Assembly (NCBI RefSeq): GCF_027694345.1
Contig: NZ_JAQEVU010000014.1
Coordinates: 1 to 17,865, forward strand
Reading direction: 5' to 3'
From: Varibaculum timonense_A
GTDB lineage: Bacteria > Actinomycetota > Actinomycetes > Actinomycetales > Actinomycetaceae
DNA: 17,865 nt
In this document: piece after piece, positions 1 to 7,097 of the stretch
Layout: the number at the start of each line of letters is the position of its first letter
Numbering within the stretch: position 1 is the stretch's first letter
Program-made: the position numbers and the translations under genes
The notes under the pieces: model-generated
Databases searched by the model: none
What the model was told of the DNA's origin: nothing
Seen by the model: the letters and a program-made list of their open reading frames with translations, nothing else

Positions 1-99
1 AAAGACGCTCACACTCACTCTCAAAAAAAATAGTTCCACAAGAACACCCCCCCAAACAAACAACACAAAACAAAACAGGGGAGGGAAATAAATAAAGAC

Positions 100-217
100 T
101 TGTGGTGGTCATAGCGCCTAGGACACGCCCAGCCCCATCCCGAACCTGGAAGCTAAGCTAGGCAACGCTGATGGTACTACGCACCAACGAGCGCGGGAGA
201 GTAAGAAACCACCACAA
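100..217 (+). rRNA. rrf: 5S ribosomal RNA
   Basis: A complete 5S rRNA gene of about 118 nt. The terminal helix is visible as TTGTGGTGG (100-108) pairing with CCACCACAA (209-217). Between the arms are the conserved 5S blocks GGTCATAGCG, the CCCGAACCTGGAAGCTAAG segment and GATGGTACT. It is probably the last gene of an rRNA operon whose 23S gene lies upstream of the window; the preceding 99 bases look like a 23S-5S spacer, since no recognisable 23S 3' end is present. The exact ends may shift by one or two bases. Confidence 0.95.
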
Positions 218-228
218 CCCCACTAAAC

Positions 229-263
229 AGGAGACCAAACCCCCAAAAAGGGTTTGGTCTCCT
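229..263 (+). terminator. Hairpin after the 5S gene (rRNA operon terminator candidate)
   Basis: AGGAGACCAAACCC (229-242) is perfectly complementary to GGGTTTGGTCTCCT (250-263), giving a 14-bp stem with a 7-nt A-rich loop. It starts 12 nt after the 5S 3' end. No U-tract follows; the downstream sequence is CACCATATACAC and then a C/A-rich run. It may stop transcription as a U-less hairpin, act together with Rho, or protect the 3' end during 5S processing. Confidence 0.75.
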
Positions 264-346
264 CACCATATACACAAAAAAACCCCAAACACCACCAACA
301 ACCAACCCAAACAGCCCACACTAGCAAAAACAAAAACCCCAAAAAC
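264..346 (+). promoter_or_regulatory. C/A-rich, G/T-poor tail, possible Rho-loading region
   Basis: About 83 bases in which only a handful are G or T. The transcript would be C-rich, G-poor and unable to fold, which are the known properties of Rho utilisation sites. It directly follows a strong hairpin that lacks a U-tract, so Rho-dependent termination of the rRNA operon is a reasonable inference. A similar G/T-free stretch lies in the 23S-5S spacer (46-76). No protein-coding gene is supported between 218 and 443. Confidence 0.35.
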
Positions 347-431
347 CCGTAAGATGTTAGCCCCGCTATAGCCTCTAGGCGCCTATCACGAATCTGTCTT
401 ACTCAATAGGCTCTAGTCCGGAAACTAAAGA

Positions 432-437
432 TAGAAT
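432..437 (+). promoter_or_regulatory. -10 element for the glycosyltransferase gene
   Basis: TAGAAT at 432-437 matches the TANNNT -10 consensus and ends 6 nt before the ATG at 444. A transcript started at the usual distance would begin at or next to the start codon. No Shine-Dalgarno sequence is visible before the ATG, consistent with a leaderless mRNA, a common arrangement in Actinobacteria. No convincing -35 was found. Confidence 0.5.
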
Positions 438-443
438 AAAACC

Positions 444-1664
444 ATGCGTATCGGGATAGTAACGGACTGCTACCCGCCCCATATGGGTGGCATTGAAACC
501 CAAACCTACAACTTAGCGCAGCAACTAAAATCATTTGGGTATTCCCCAGAAGTTGTTACTGCCACCCGAGATGGCTCCTTTGTTGGTCGCAGACTTGAGG
601 GTAGAATTCCCGTACACCGTTTAGGAATGCCAACCTTAGGGTTTACTCCTATGAATCCGTTTGCGGGGCGCTTTTTTCCTGCCATATTTCCACATTTTGA
701 CCTTCTCCATATACACGTAGGGGTTTTGTCCCCATTTGCCCATTTAGCCTTGGAAATTGCTAAAACACTAGATATTCCCACCTTAGTTACCTTTCACTGC
801 GAACTCGCTACCTGGGCACCGCTGATGCGAGCTAGTGGATTTTTTAACCGTTGGGTTGATGCCGGAATCTTATTTTCCGGTGTTTCCTCACTGATGGAAT
901 CACAAATTAATCAGTTAGTAAGCCCTAATAGGCAGCGTCAATGGCCAATAATCCCGAATGGTATTGATACTGAATTCTGGGCTCCTCCGAAAGATAAACC
1001 CGAGACTAAGCTCTCAAGTTTCTCCCTAGGTAATCAAGTAGAATCTAGCGCGACTAGGCAGATAATCAGGCAATCAGAAAGGAAAAATGCAGGCAAAGCC
1101 AGCTTTGAAGCCGTAAGCGCGATTCGCTTGATGCCCCGGAAACGGCCTTTAGCACTCATTAAATTCACCAGCGCTGTAAACCAGATTCTAGGTCAAGCGG
1201 GGGAGCTAAGATTAAATATCTTCGGAGAGGGCGCTCTCGAACCATTCCTAAAAAGGTGCTCCCGGGTTCGAAAAGGGCAAGTACGTTTACTAGGACGCAA
1301 AGACCAGGTGGGATTGCTTAAAGCCTACCGGCAAGCAGATTTTTTTATTACCCTGTGCCTGAACGAGAGTTTCGGAATCGCGGCTGCGGAAGCTAGGGCG
1401 AGCGGATTACCACTGGCTACTTTGCAACAAAGCCCAGTTAGCGACCTCATAAATGAGGGAATCACCGGGATTAGTGCGGAAAATGATTACGCACTAGCTG
1501 AAAAAACCGCTGCTGCCCTGCTAGAGGGAAGATTCCTTAAGATGCATCAAAACTGTATCAATCAGCCCAGTCCAGTTTCATGGGAACGAAGCCTGCAAGC
1601 TACCCTAGCTGCCTATCAGCATGCCCAGGAGTTCCGAAAAAGCTTCACGCGCGCCTTAAAATAA
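444..1664 (+). CDS. Glycosyltransferase family 4 (GT-B fold) protein
   Basis: A 406-residue glycosyltransferase of the GT4 family, which transfers sugar from a nucleotide-sugar donor to a lipid or glycan acceptor, usually at the cytoplasmic face of the membrane. The N-terminal acceptor domain starts MRIGIVTDCYPPHMGGIE, with the Gly-Gly loop typical of GT4. The family EX7E motif is present as E308-SFGIAAA-E316 followed by ARASGLP, and R228 and K233 (AIRLMPRKRP) match the donor-phosphate-binding Arg/Lys pair. Between NGIDTEFW and that pair lies a polar insertion of about 45 residues not usual for the family. The gene stands alone between the rRNA operon and a convergent regulator gene. The start at 444 is preceded by a -10 element and no ribosome binding site. 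The acceptor cannot be read from sequence; mannosyl- or glucosyl-lipid synthesis is typical of relatives. Confidence 0.88.
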   Translation: MRIGIVTDCYPPHMGGIETQTYNLAQQLKSFGYSPEVVTATRDGSFVGRRLEGRIPVHRLGMPTLGFTPMNPFAGRFFPAIFPHFDLLHIHVGVLSPFAHLALEIAKTLDIPTLVTFHCELATWAPLMRASGFFNRWVDAGILFSGVSSLMESQINQLVSPNRQRQWPIIPNGIDTEFWAPPKDKPETKLSSFSLGNQVESSATRQIIRQSERKNAGKASFEAVSAIRLMPRKRPLALIKFTSAVNQILGQAGELRLNIFGEGALEPFLKRCSRVRKGQVRLLGRKDQVGLLKAYRQADFFITLCLNESFGIAAAEARASGLPLATLQQSPVSDLINEGITGISAENDYALAEKTAAALLEGRFLKMHQNCINQPSPVSWERSLQATLAAYQHAQEFRKSFTRALK

Positions 1665-1747
1665 ACCCCTAAGCAATAAGTCGAAGCGTGCTCTGCCGGT
1701 AGAAGAATAAAACCTCCGGAATACGCAGGCTGACGAAACGAGAGGTA

Positions 1748-2509
1748 CTACTCTACTACCTGGTTTTTCTTGCTGGCAATAATTCCTTCCGCGCGGCGCA
1801 TAAAGTCTGAAAGTCGGCTGGCAGCAGCAACTACTGCCGGACCGTGAATCCTGCCTGGCTGACGACCCATGCGGTCAATCGGCCCGGAAACACTCAACGC
1901 TGCCACAACTTTTCCCGAAGCCATACGTACCGGAGCAGATACCGAAGCCAGACCGGGTTCGCGTTCCCCAATAGATTGCGCCCAACCACGCCGACGAACC
2001 ACCGAAAGCTGAGTGGCGGTGAAAGACGCACCCTGCAAGCCCCGATGTAAACGATCGGGTTCTTCCCAGGCAAGGAGGATTTGAGCGGCAGAGCCAGCTT
2101 TCATGGACAAGGTAGAACCGGTGGGGGTGGAGTCGCGCAGCCCTAAAGGAGATTCACAGCTAGCGACCACTATGCGCTGGTCTCCTTGGCGACGATACAT
2201 TTGCGTAGACTCTTGGGTATGCTCACAAAGTGCCTTAAGAATCGGGCGGGCAGATGCCAGCAGCCTATCTTCACCGGCAGCGGAAGCTAATTCTGCGATT
2301 CTAGGACCTAAAATAAAACGACCATGAACATCCCGGGCTACAAAGCGGTGATACTCCAAAGCTACTGCAATCCGATGGGCAGTAGGGCGAGCAAGCCCGG
2401 TACTGGTAACTAATTGGGCTAGGGTTCCTGGACCAGCCTCGAGGGCGGCTAAGACAAGTACAGCTTTGTCGAGAACTCCGACTCCACTTCCATCATTATT
2501 ATTGTCCAT
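1748..2509 (-). CDS. ndgR: IclR-family regulator, NdgR/LtbR type (leucine pathway)
   Basis: A 253-residue IclR-family DNA-binding regulator. The start is taken as the ATG at 2509 because the resulting N-terminus, MDNNNDGSGVGVLDKAVLVL, aligns with NdgR of Streptomyces as I recall it; a TTG 12 codons upstream (2545) is also open. A winged helix-turn-helix occupies about residues 15-70 (LAQLVTSTGLARPTAHRIAVAL), followed by the IclR effector domain with RRRGWAQSIGEREPGLASVS and the MKAGSAAQILLAWEEPDRLH stretch. The gene diverges from leuC with an 89-bp spacer, the same arrangement as ndgR-leuCD in Streptomyces and ltbR-leuCD in Corynebacterium. It therefore probably controls leuCD according to leucine-related amino acid supply. 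It converges with the upstream glycosyltransferase gene. No clear Shine-Dalgarno precedes the start. Confidence 0.9.
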   Translation of the reverse strand: MDNNNDGSGVGVLDKAVLVLAALEAGPGTLAQLVTSTGLARPTAHRIAVALEYHRFVARDVHGRFILGPRIAELASAAGEDRLLASARPILKALCEHTQESTQMYRRQGDQRIVVASCESPLGLRDSTPTGSTLSMKAGSAAQILLAWEEPDRLHRGLQGASFTATQLSVVRRRGWAQSIGEREPGLASVSAPVRMASGKVVAALSVSGPIDRMGRQPGRIHGPAVVAAASRLSDFMRRAEGIIASKKNQVVE

Positions 2510-2525
2510 GCTTTGATACTGCCAT

Positions 2526-2531
2526 CTTATA
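2526..2531 (-). promoter_or_regulatory. Candidate -10 element for ndgR
   Basis: Read on the minus strand, TATAAG (2531 to 2526) lies 16 nt before the ATG at 2509, giving a short or nearly leaderless mRNA. It supports the downstream ATG over the TTG at 2545, which would lie upstream of the predicted transcript start. No well-spaced -35 was identified. Confidence 0.35.
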
Positions 2532-2533
2532 GC

Positions 2534-2558
2534 TTGAAATTCCAACTACACTTTTCAA
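2534..2558. promoter_or_regulatory. Inverted repeat in the ndgR-leuC spacer (candidate operator)
   Basis: TTGAAA (2534-2539) and TTTCAA (2553-2558) form a perfect 6-bp inverted repeat with half-site centres 19 bp apart, within the 89-bp spacer between the two divergent start codons. Its place and near two-turn spacing suit a dimeric regulator acting on both promoters, and autoregulation by the neighbouring IclR protein is the obvious model. The arms are short and A/T-rich, so chance cannot be excluded. Confidence 0.35.
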
Positions 2559-2598
2559 AGATAGTCTAAGTTTACCAGCATAAACCTAGGAGACGCAT

Positions 2599-4011
2599 AT
2601 GGGGCGAACTCTTGCAGAGAAAGTTTGGGCAGCTCACGTTGTAAAAAATGGCGAAAACGGCGCGCCCGATTTGCTCTACATTGACCTTCACCTCTGTCAC
2701 GAAGTAACCAGTCCCCAGGCGTTCGCTGGATTGCGGATGGTGGGGAGAAAAGTCCGCCGCCCCGATCTCACTATTGCTACTGAAGATCACAACACCCCGA
2801 CTATCGACATTGATTTACCGATTAAAGACAAAACTTCCGCTACCCAAATTCGTACCCTGCGTGAAAACGCTAAAGAGTTCGGAATTCGGCTGCACTCCCT
2901 AGGGGATACCGACCAGGGGATTGTGCATGTGGTCGGTCCGCAGCTGGGTCTTACACAGCCGGGAATGACCATAGTTTGCGGAGATTCGCATACTTCCACT
3001 CACGGAGCTTTTGGTGCGCTCGCGTTCGGAATTGGAACTTCGCAGGTAGAGCAGGTGCTAGCCACTCAAACTCTGCCGTTAAAACCATTCAAAACCATGG
3101 CGATTAATCTCCCCGGAAAGCTACGTCCCGGAGTTTTTGCGAAAGATATTATCCTAACTATTATCGCCAAAATCGGTACCGGCGGAGGTCAAGGATACGT
3201 AATCGAGTACCGGGGCGAAGCTATCGAAAATCTTTCCATGGAAGGGAGGATGACTATCTGTAATATGTCAATCGAGGCCGGGGCGCGGGCAGGAATGATT
3301 GCCCCCGACCAGGCCACTTTTGACTATATTAAAGGGCGTCCTCATGCCCCAGAGGGTATCCACTGGCAGCAGGCGTTGCATTATTGGGAAAGTCTTAAAA
3401 GTGATAAAGATGCCCGCTTTGACCGGGAAATAACTATCCCGGCAGATAGTATCGAACCTTTTGTTACCTGGGGAACTAATCCTGCGCAGGGGGTGTCACT
3501 CAGTGGGAAAGTGCCCAATCCAGAACAAATAACCTCAGATAGTGAGCGGGATGCCGCGCGTCGCGCCCTCAAATATATGGGGCTAACCCCTGGTACGCCG
3601 ATGAGGGAAATCAAAATAGACACCGTATTTATCGGTTCATGCACTAATGGACGTATCGAAGATTTACGTACCGTAGCCCAGGTTTGGCGAGGACGAAAGA
3701 AAGCCAAAGGGATGCGCGTCCTAGTAGTACCGGGCTCGGCGCGGGTACGTTTACAGGCCGAAGCGGAAGGTTTAGATAAAATCTTTACCGATTTCGGGGC
3801 GCAGTGGCGAAATGCGGGCTGCTCAATGTGTTTAGGGATGAATCCCGACAAACTGGAGGCGGGGGAGCGCTCGGCCTCTACCTCGAACCGTAACTTTGAG
3901 GGGCGGCAAGGAAAAAACTCGCGTACCCATTTAGTTTCTCCCGCAATTGCAGCAGCTACTGCGGTTAAAGGATACCTTGCCAGCCCTGAGGATTTAGAGC
4001 AAGAAGTTTAA
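2599..4011 (+). CDS. leuC: 3-isopropylmalate dehydratase large subunit
   Basis: LeuC, 470 residues, catalyses with LeuD the isomerisation of 2-isopropylmalate to 3-isopropylmalate in leucine biosynthesis in the cytoplasm. It belongs to the aconitase superfamily and carries a 4Fe-4S cluster. The three cluster cysteines are visible: C348 in GSCTNGR, and C408 and C411 in GCSMCLGMNPD. Other signatures are VCGDSHTSTHGAFGALAFGIGTS... near residue 130, SNRNFEGRQG and the C-terminal SPAIAAATAVKGYL. The length is normal. The ATG at 2599 has a good Shine-Dalgarno, AGGAGA at 2588-2593. leuD follows after 19 nt, so the two subunits are almost certainly co-transcribed under the divergent NdgR-type regulator. 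Confidence 0.98.
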   Translation: MGRTLAEKVWAAHVVKNGENGAPDLLYIDLHLCHEVTSPQAFAGLRMVGRKVRRPDLTIATEDHNTPTIDIDLPIKDKTSATQIRTLRENAKEFGIRLHSLGDTDQGIVHVVGPQLGLTQPGMTIVCGDSHTSTHGAFGALAFGIGTSQVEQVLATQTLPLKPFKTMAINLPGKLRPGVFAKDIILTIIAKIGTGGGQGYVIEYRGEAIENLSMEGRMTICNMSIEAGARAGMIAPDQATFDYIKGRPHAPEGIHWQQALHYWESLKSDKDARFDREITIPADSIEPFVTWGTNPAQGVSLSGKVPNPEQITSDSERDAARRALKYMGLTPGTPMREIKIDTVFIGSCTNGRIEDLRTVAQVWRGRKKAKGMRVLVVPGSARVRLQAEAEGLDKIFTDFGAQWRNAGCSMCLGMNPDKLEAGERSASTSNRNFEGRQGKNSRTHLVSPAIAAATAVKGYLASPEDLEQEV

Positions 4012-4030
4012 GGGAAGAAAGCGTAACAGC

Positions 4031-4678
4031 ATGGATAAATTTGTTTCCCATACCGGGGTAGGAGTGCCGCTGCGACGCTCCAATGTAGATACCGACCAGA
4101 TTATTCCCGCAGTTTATTTGAAGCGGGTAACCAAGAGCGGTTTTGAAGATGGGCTATTTGCCGCTTGGAGACAAGATAAAGACTTCGTACTCAATCTTGA
4201 CCCCTATGCGAGCGGTTCAGTGCTAGTAGCCGGTTCGGATTTTGGTACTGGTTCAAGCCGGGAACACGCGGTTTGGGCCCTGCGCGACTATGGTTTCAAA
4301 GTGGTGCTGGCTCCCAAATTTGCGGATATTTTTCGCGGTAACTGCGAAAAAGATGGCATGGTCGCAGGGGTAATAAGCCTGGATGACTGTCATATCTTGT
4401 GGAAACTTATGGAGGAAGAACCCGGTATAAAAATAACCGTAGACCTTGAAAAATATCAGATAGTCTGTGGCTCTTTTACCTGTAGTTTTGAAATTGATGA
4501 CTATACGCGCTGGCGCCTGCTGGAGGGGCTGGACGATATTGATCTTACTTTGCGTGACGAGGACGCGATTAGTGCTTTCGAACAGGTACGAGCCGAATTT
4601 TTGCCACGAACTCTGCCCGTAAAACCTTTCCCGAGGACGCCTCTTACCTCTGCTCAAGCAGTATCCCCGCAGGCTTAG
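4031..4678 (+). CDS. leuD: 3-isopropylmalate dehydratase small subunit
   Basis: LeuD, 215 residues, is the small (swivel-domain) partner of LeuC and completes the isopropylmalate isomerase active site. Family motifs include VPLRRSNVDTDQIIPAVYLK near the N-terminus, FGTGSSREHAVWAL (the substrate-binding Ser-Arg loop), and FADIFRGNCEKDG. The length is slightly above the roughly 200-residue norm because of a proline-rich tail. An AGGGAAG at 4011-4017 overlaps the leuC stop but sits 13 nt before the ATG, so initiation may rely partly on translational coupling. Confidence 0.97.
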   Translation: MDKFVSHTGVGVPLRRSNVDTDQIIPAVYLKRVTKSGFEDGLFAAWRQDKDFVLNLDPYASGSVLVAGSDFGTGSSREHAVWALRDYGFKVVLAPKFADIFRGNCEKDGMVAGVISLDDCHILWKLMEEEPGIKITVDLEKYQIVCGSFTCSFEIDDYTRWRLLEGLDDIDLTLRDEDAISAFEQVRAEFLPRTLPVKPFPRTPLTSAQAVSPQA

Positions 4679-4907
4679 CCCAATGTGTAGGACGGTTTAT
4701 AGGGCAAAATGTTTTGTAGCTAGAGGGTAAGGAAAGTAGTTTAGCCGCTGCGCTGCCCACTTTAGAATCAGTCACTATTACCCCCTTCGTTGTGTCTTTA
4801 GTCAAAGCTCGTCCTCGCTAAAGGCGCAATTCGTGCCCGGTGGCTATTTCCTAGCGCGCAGACGGGTAGACTAGAAACACTGGGAAAAGCGGAAAAGGAA
4901 GTAACAC
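4679..4907. other. leuD-murA spacer
   Basis: A 229-bp stretch with no supported gene. It holds several A/T-rich promoter-like hexamers, including TAGAAT at 4763-4768, and a 6-bp inverted repeat CTTTAG (4796-4801) / CTAAAG (4818-4823) without a following U-tract. In Streptomyces a histone-like HU gene lies near leuD at the corresponding locus; no remnant of one is recognisable here. Confidence 0.5.
4867..4872 (+). promoter_or_regulatory. Candidate -10 element for the murA operon
   Basis: TAGACT matches TANNNT and lies 35 nt before the GTG start of murA. The implied 5' leader of about 28 nt contains the strong Shine-Dalgarno AAGGAAG (4895-4901). No clear -35 is present at 16-18 bp spacing. Confidence 0.35.
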
Positions 4908-6227
4908 GTGGAGCCGGTTCTTAAAGTACAAGGCGGACATCCCTTGACGGGGCGAATAAAGGTTCGAGGCGCAAAGAATTTTGTCCCGAAAGCAATGGTG
5001 GCGGCGCTGCTAGGCAAGACCCCCTCCACATTAAACAATGTTCCCCTGATTCGTGACGTAGATATTGTATGTGGGCTGCTTGAACTACACGGGGTAAAAA
5101 CCGAATACGAATCCGCTAGTGGTCAGCTCTATATTGATCCCTCAAACGTAGAGGCCGCGCAGGTAGCCAGTATCGACACCTTGGCAGGATCTTCTAGAAT
5201 CCCGATTCTGTTTTGCGGACCGCTCCTGCACCGCTTAAAAGAAGCAATTATACCTGACCTGGGTGGATGTGTTATCGGTGATCGTCCGGTCGATTTTCAC
5301 CTCTCAATTTTGCGTTCCTTTGGCGCAAAAATAGACAAACTGGGGTCAGGAATCCATATCGCTGCTCCCGATGGACTTAAGGGAGCGGTAATCGACTTGC
5401 CCTATCCCTCGGTAGGAGCAACCGAACAAACCCTGCTCGCCGGGGTGCAAGCCGAAGGAATTACCGAGCTGCGCGGTGCAGCTATCGAACCGGAAATCAT
5501 GGATCTGATCAATGTACTCCAAAAGATGGGAGCCATTATCAGCGTAGATACGGACCGCACTATCCGGATTGAAGGGGTTGAATACCTAGAGGGCTTCAAC
5601 CATACTGCTCTGGCAGATAGAATCGAGGCAGCCTCGTGGGCATCAGCTGCGCTTGCCACCCAAGGGGATGTATTTGTTGAAGGCGCTTCCCAACCGGAAA
5701 TGATTACTTTCCTAAATATGTTTAGAAAAGTCGGCGGTGCTTTTTCGGTAGAGCCAGACGGGATTCGCTTCTACCATCCCGGCGGGGAACTAAAACCAAT
5801 TGTGCTAGAAACCAATGTACATCCCGGTTTTATGACCGATTGGCAACAACCCATGGTGGTAGCGCTTACTCAAGCCCGGGGACTTTCGATTGTCCACGAA
5901 ACCGTATATGAGAACCGTTTTGGTTTTACCCGTGCCCTCAATCAAATGGGAGCACAAATCCAGCTATACCGCGAATGCTTAACCGGTCTAGCCTGCCGTT
6001 TCGGGCAAAGAAACTATTACCATTCCGCCGCGATTTCCGGGCCGACCCCGCTACATGGAGCCGATATTACTATCCCCGACCTGCGAGGAGGGTTCTCACA
6101 CCTGATTGCGGCACTAGCCGCCGACGGTAAATCTACAGTGCATGGAATCGATATGATTAGCCGCGGATACGAACATTTCCTCACTAAGCTGGGAACGTTA
6201 GGTGCGCAAGTAAAGCTGGAAAGATAA
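4908..6227 (+). CDS. murA: UDP-N-acetylglucosamine 1-carboxyvinyltransferase
   Basis: MurA, 439 residues, transfers enolpyruvate from PEP to UDP-GlcNAc, the first committed step of peptidoglycan synthesis in the cytoplasm. The N-terminus VRGAKNFVPKAMVAALLG carries the conserved Lys-Asn pair. The catalytic loop reads GGCVIGDRPVDFH, with the active-site cysteine at C121, the residue alkylated by fosfomycin. The C-terminal half has GFMTDWQQPMVVALTQA and IPDLRGGFSHLIAALAADG, typical of the actinobacterial form. The GTG start at 4908 is chosen because of the Shine-Dalgarno AAGGAAG 6 nt upstream. plsC begins 9 nt after the stop, so this is the first gene of a murA-plsC-gpsA-ddl operon that couples wall and membrane precursor synthesis. 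Confidence 0.97.
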   Translation: MEPVLKVQGGHPLTGRIKVRGAKNFVPKAMVAALLGKTPSTLNNVPLIRDVDIVCGLLELHGVKTEYESASGQLYIDPSNVEAAQVASIDTLAGSSRIPILFCGPLLHRLKEAIIPDLGGCVIGDRPVDFHLSILRSFGAKIDKLGSGIHIAAPDGLKGAVIDLPYPSVGATEQTLLAGVQAEGITELRGAAIEPEIMDLINVLQKMGAIISVDTDRTIRIEGVEYLEGFNHTALADRIEAASWASAALATQGDVFVEGASQPEMITFLNMFRKVGGAFSVEPDGIRFYHPGGELKPIVLETNVHPGFMTDWQQPMVVALTQARGLSIVHETVYENRFGFTRALNQMGAQIQLYRECLTGLACRFGQRNYYHSAAISGPTPLHGADITIPDLRGGFSHLIAALAADGKSTVHGIDMISRGYEHFLTKLGTLGAQVKLER

Positions 6228-6236
6228 GGGGTAACT

Positions 6237-7091
6237 ATGGCCGGGCAGTTCTCTCGCTTCTATAAGTTTTGTGTGCGTGTGGCGCGGATACCGGTTGGTG
6301 CGCTTACCCGCCGGCATTGGGAAGGGCAGGAAAATCTGCCCAAAGACGGCGGGTTCGTAGCGGTAGTAAACCACATTTCCGAGTTTGACTCCATGACTAT
6401 GATGCATTTCATGACCAGTGCCGGATATCCGGTACGGATTCTGTGTAAAGAAGAACTGTTCAGAGTTCCGGTTTTGGGCTCGATTATGCGTTCTTGTGGG
6501 CAAATCCCGGTTTACCGCGAATCCAGTCAATCACGCGATGCCCTAGCGGCCGCGATTGCAGGTTTACAAGCCGGAGAATGCGTCACGGTTTATGGGGAAG
6601 GTACCCTAACCCGCGACCCCGATTTTTGGCCGATGCGCATGAAAACCGGGGCGGCGCGGATGGCGCTACGAGCCCAAGTTCCGCTAGTGCCAGTGGTGCA
6701 GTGGGGAGCCCAAGACGTCCTCGACCGTTATGGAAAACACCCCAATCTTAAAGGTAAAAAAGACGTGTGGGTTAAGGCGCTACCGCCATTAGATTTATCC
6801 GACCTTTATGAGCGAGCCGATGACCCTGAAAGCTGGTACCAGGCGACCGCAAGAATTGAAACCGCAATCTGTCGCGGACTAGAACAAATCCGGGAAACAA
6901 AAATGCCCCATCGTCCTCTAGACCGAAAATCTGTGCGTCTGCCCTCCAAGAAGCAGCTGGCTGCGGCAGCTAAAGCCTGGAGAGCCGATAATCCCGGAAA
7001 ACTGCCTACCCAGCGCAAACCAGGGGAACTGGATCCGTATTTGAAGCTAGATAGCGCCGCCGCGCCCTCTACCCCTAAGCAGGAAGGGTAG
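6237..7091 (+). CDS. plsC: 1-acyl-sn-glycerol-3-phosphate acyltransferase
   Basis: A PlsC-family acyltransferase, 284 residues, which acylates lysophosphatidic acid to phosphatidic acid at the membrane. The catalytic HX4D motif is NH46-ISEF-D51, and the substrate-binding EGT motif is E121-GTLTRD. A V/P block VPLVPVVQWGAQDVL is also present. From about residue 215 a basic, proline- and alanine-rich tail of some 70 residues extends beyond the catalytic domain and looks disordered. The gene lies 9 nt after murA, with AAGGGG (6226-6231) as ribosome binding site. The following gpsA gene makes the glycerol-3-phosphate that starts the same pathway, so the pair is functionally linked. The exact acyl acceptor cannot be proved from sequence. 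Confidence 0.92.
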   Translation: MAGQFSRFYKFCVRVARIPVGALTRRHWEGQENLPKDGGFVAVVNHISEFDSMTMMHFMTSAGYPVRILCKEELFRVPVLGSIMRSCGQIPVYRESSQSRDALAAAIAGLQAGECVTVYGEGTLTRDPDFWPMRMKTGAARMALRAQVPLVPVVQWGAQDVLDRYGKHPNLKGKKDVWVKALPPLDLSDLYERADDPESWYQATARIETAICRGLEQIRETKMPHRPLDRKSVRLPSKKQLAAAAKAWRADNPGKLPTQRKPGELDPYLKLDSAAAPSTPKQEG

Positions 7092-7097
7092 TTTGTA

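Noticed and set aside
1..98. 3' end of 23S rRNA
   Set aside because: No conserved 23S terminal sequence is recognisable; the stretch reads as A/C-rich spacer, so the 23S gene probably ends before the window.
171..371. 66-codon open frame over the 5S 3' end and C/A-rich tail
   Set aside because: It begins inside the 5S gene, has a Thr/Pro/Lys/Asn composition forced by C/A-rich DNA, and lacks a ribosome binding site.
1743..1761. AGGTACTACTCTACTACCT as a bidirectional terminator
   Set aside because: Only the outer five bases pair cleanly; mismatches inside the arms and no U-tract make a real terminator unlikely.
2510..2545. TTG start extending the IclR regulator by 12 residues
   Set aside because: The added residues do not match the family N-terminus, the ATG at 2509 does, and the TTG would lie upstream of the candidate -10.
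3381..3851. 156-codon antisense open frame within leuC
   Set aside because: It is the complement of well-conserved leuC coding sequence, including the iron-sulfur cysteines, and shows no recognisable domain.
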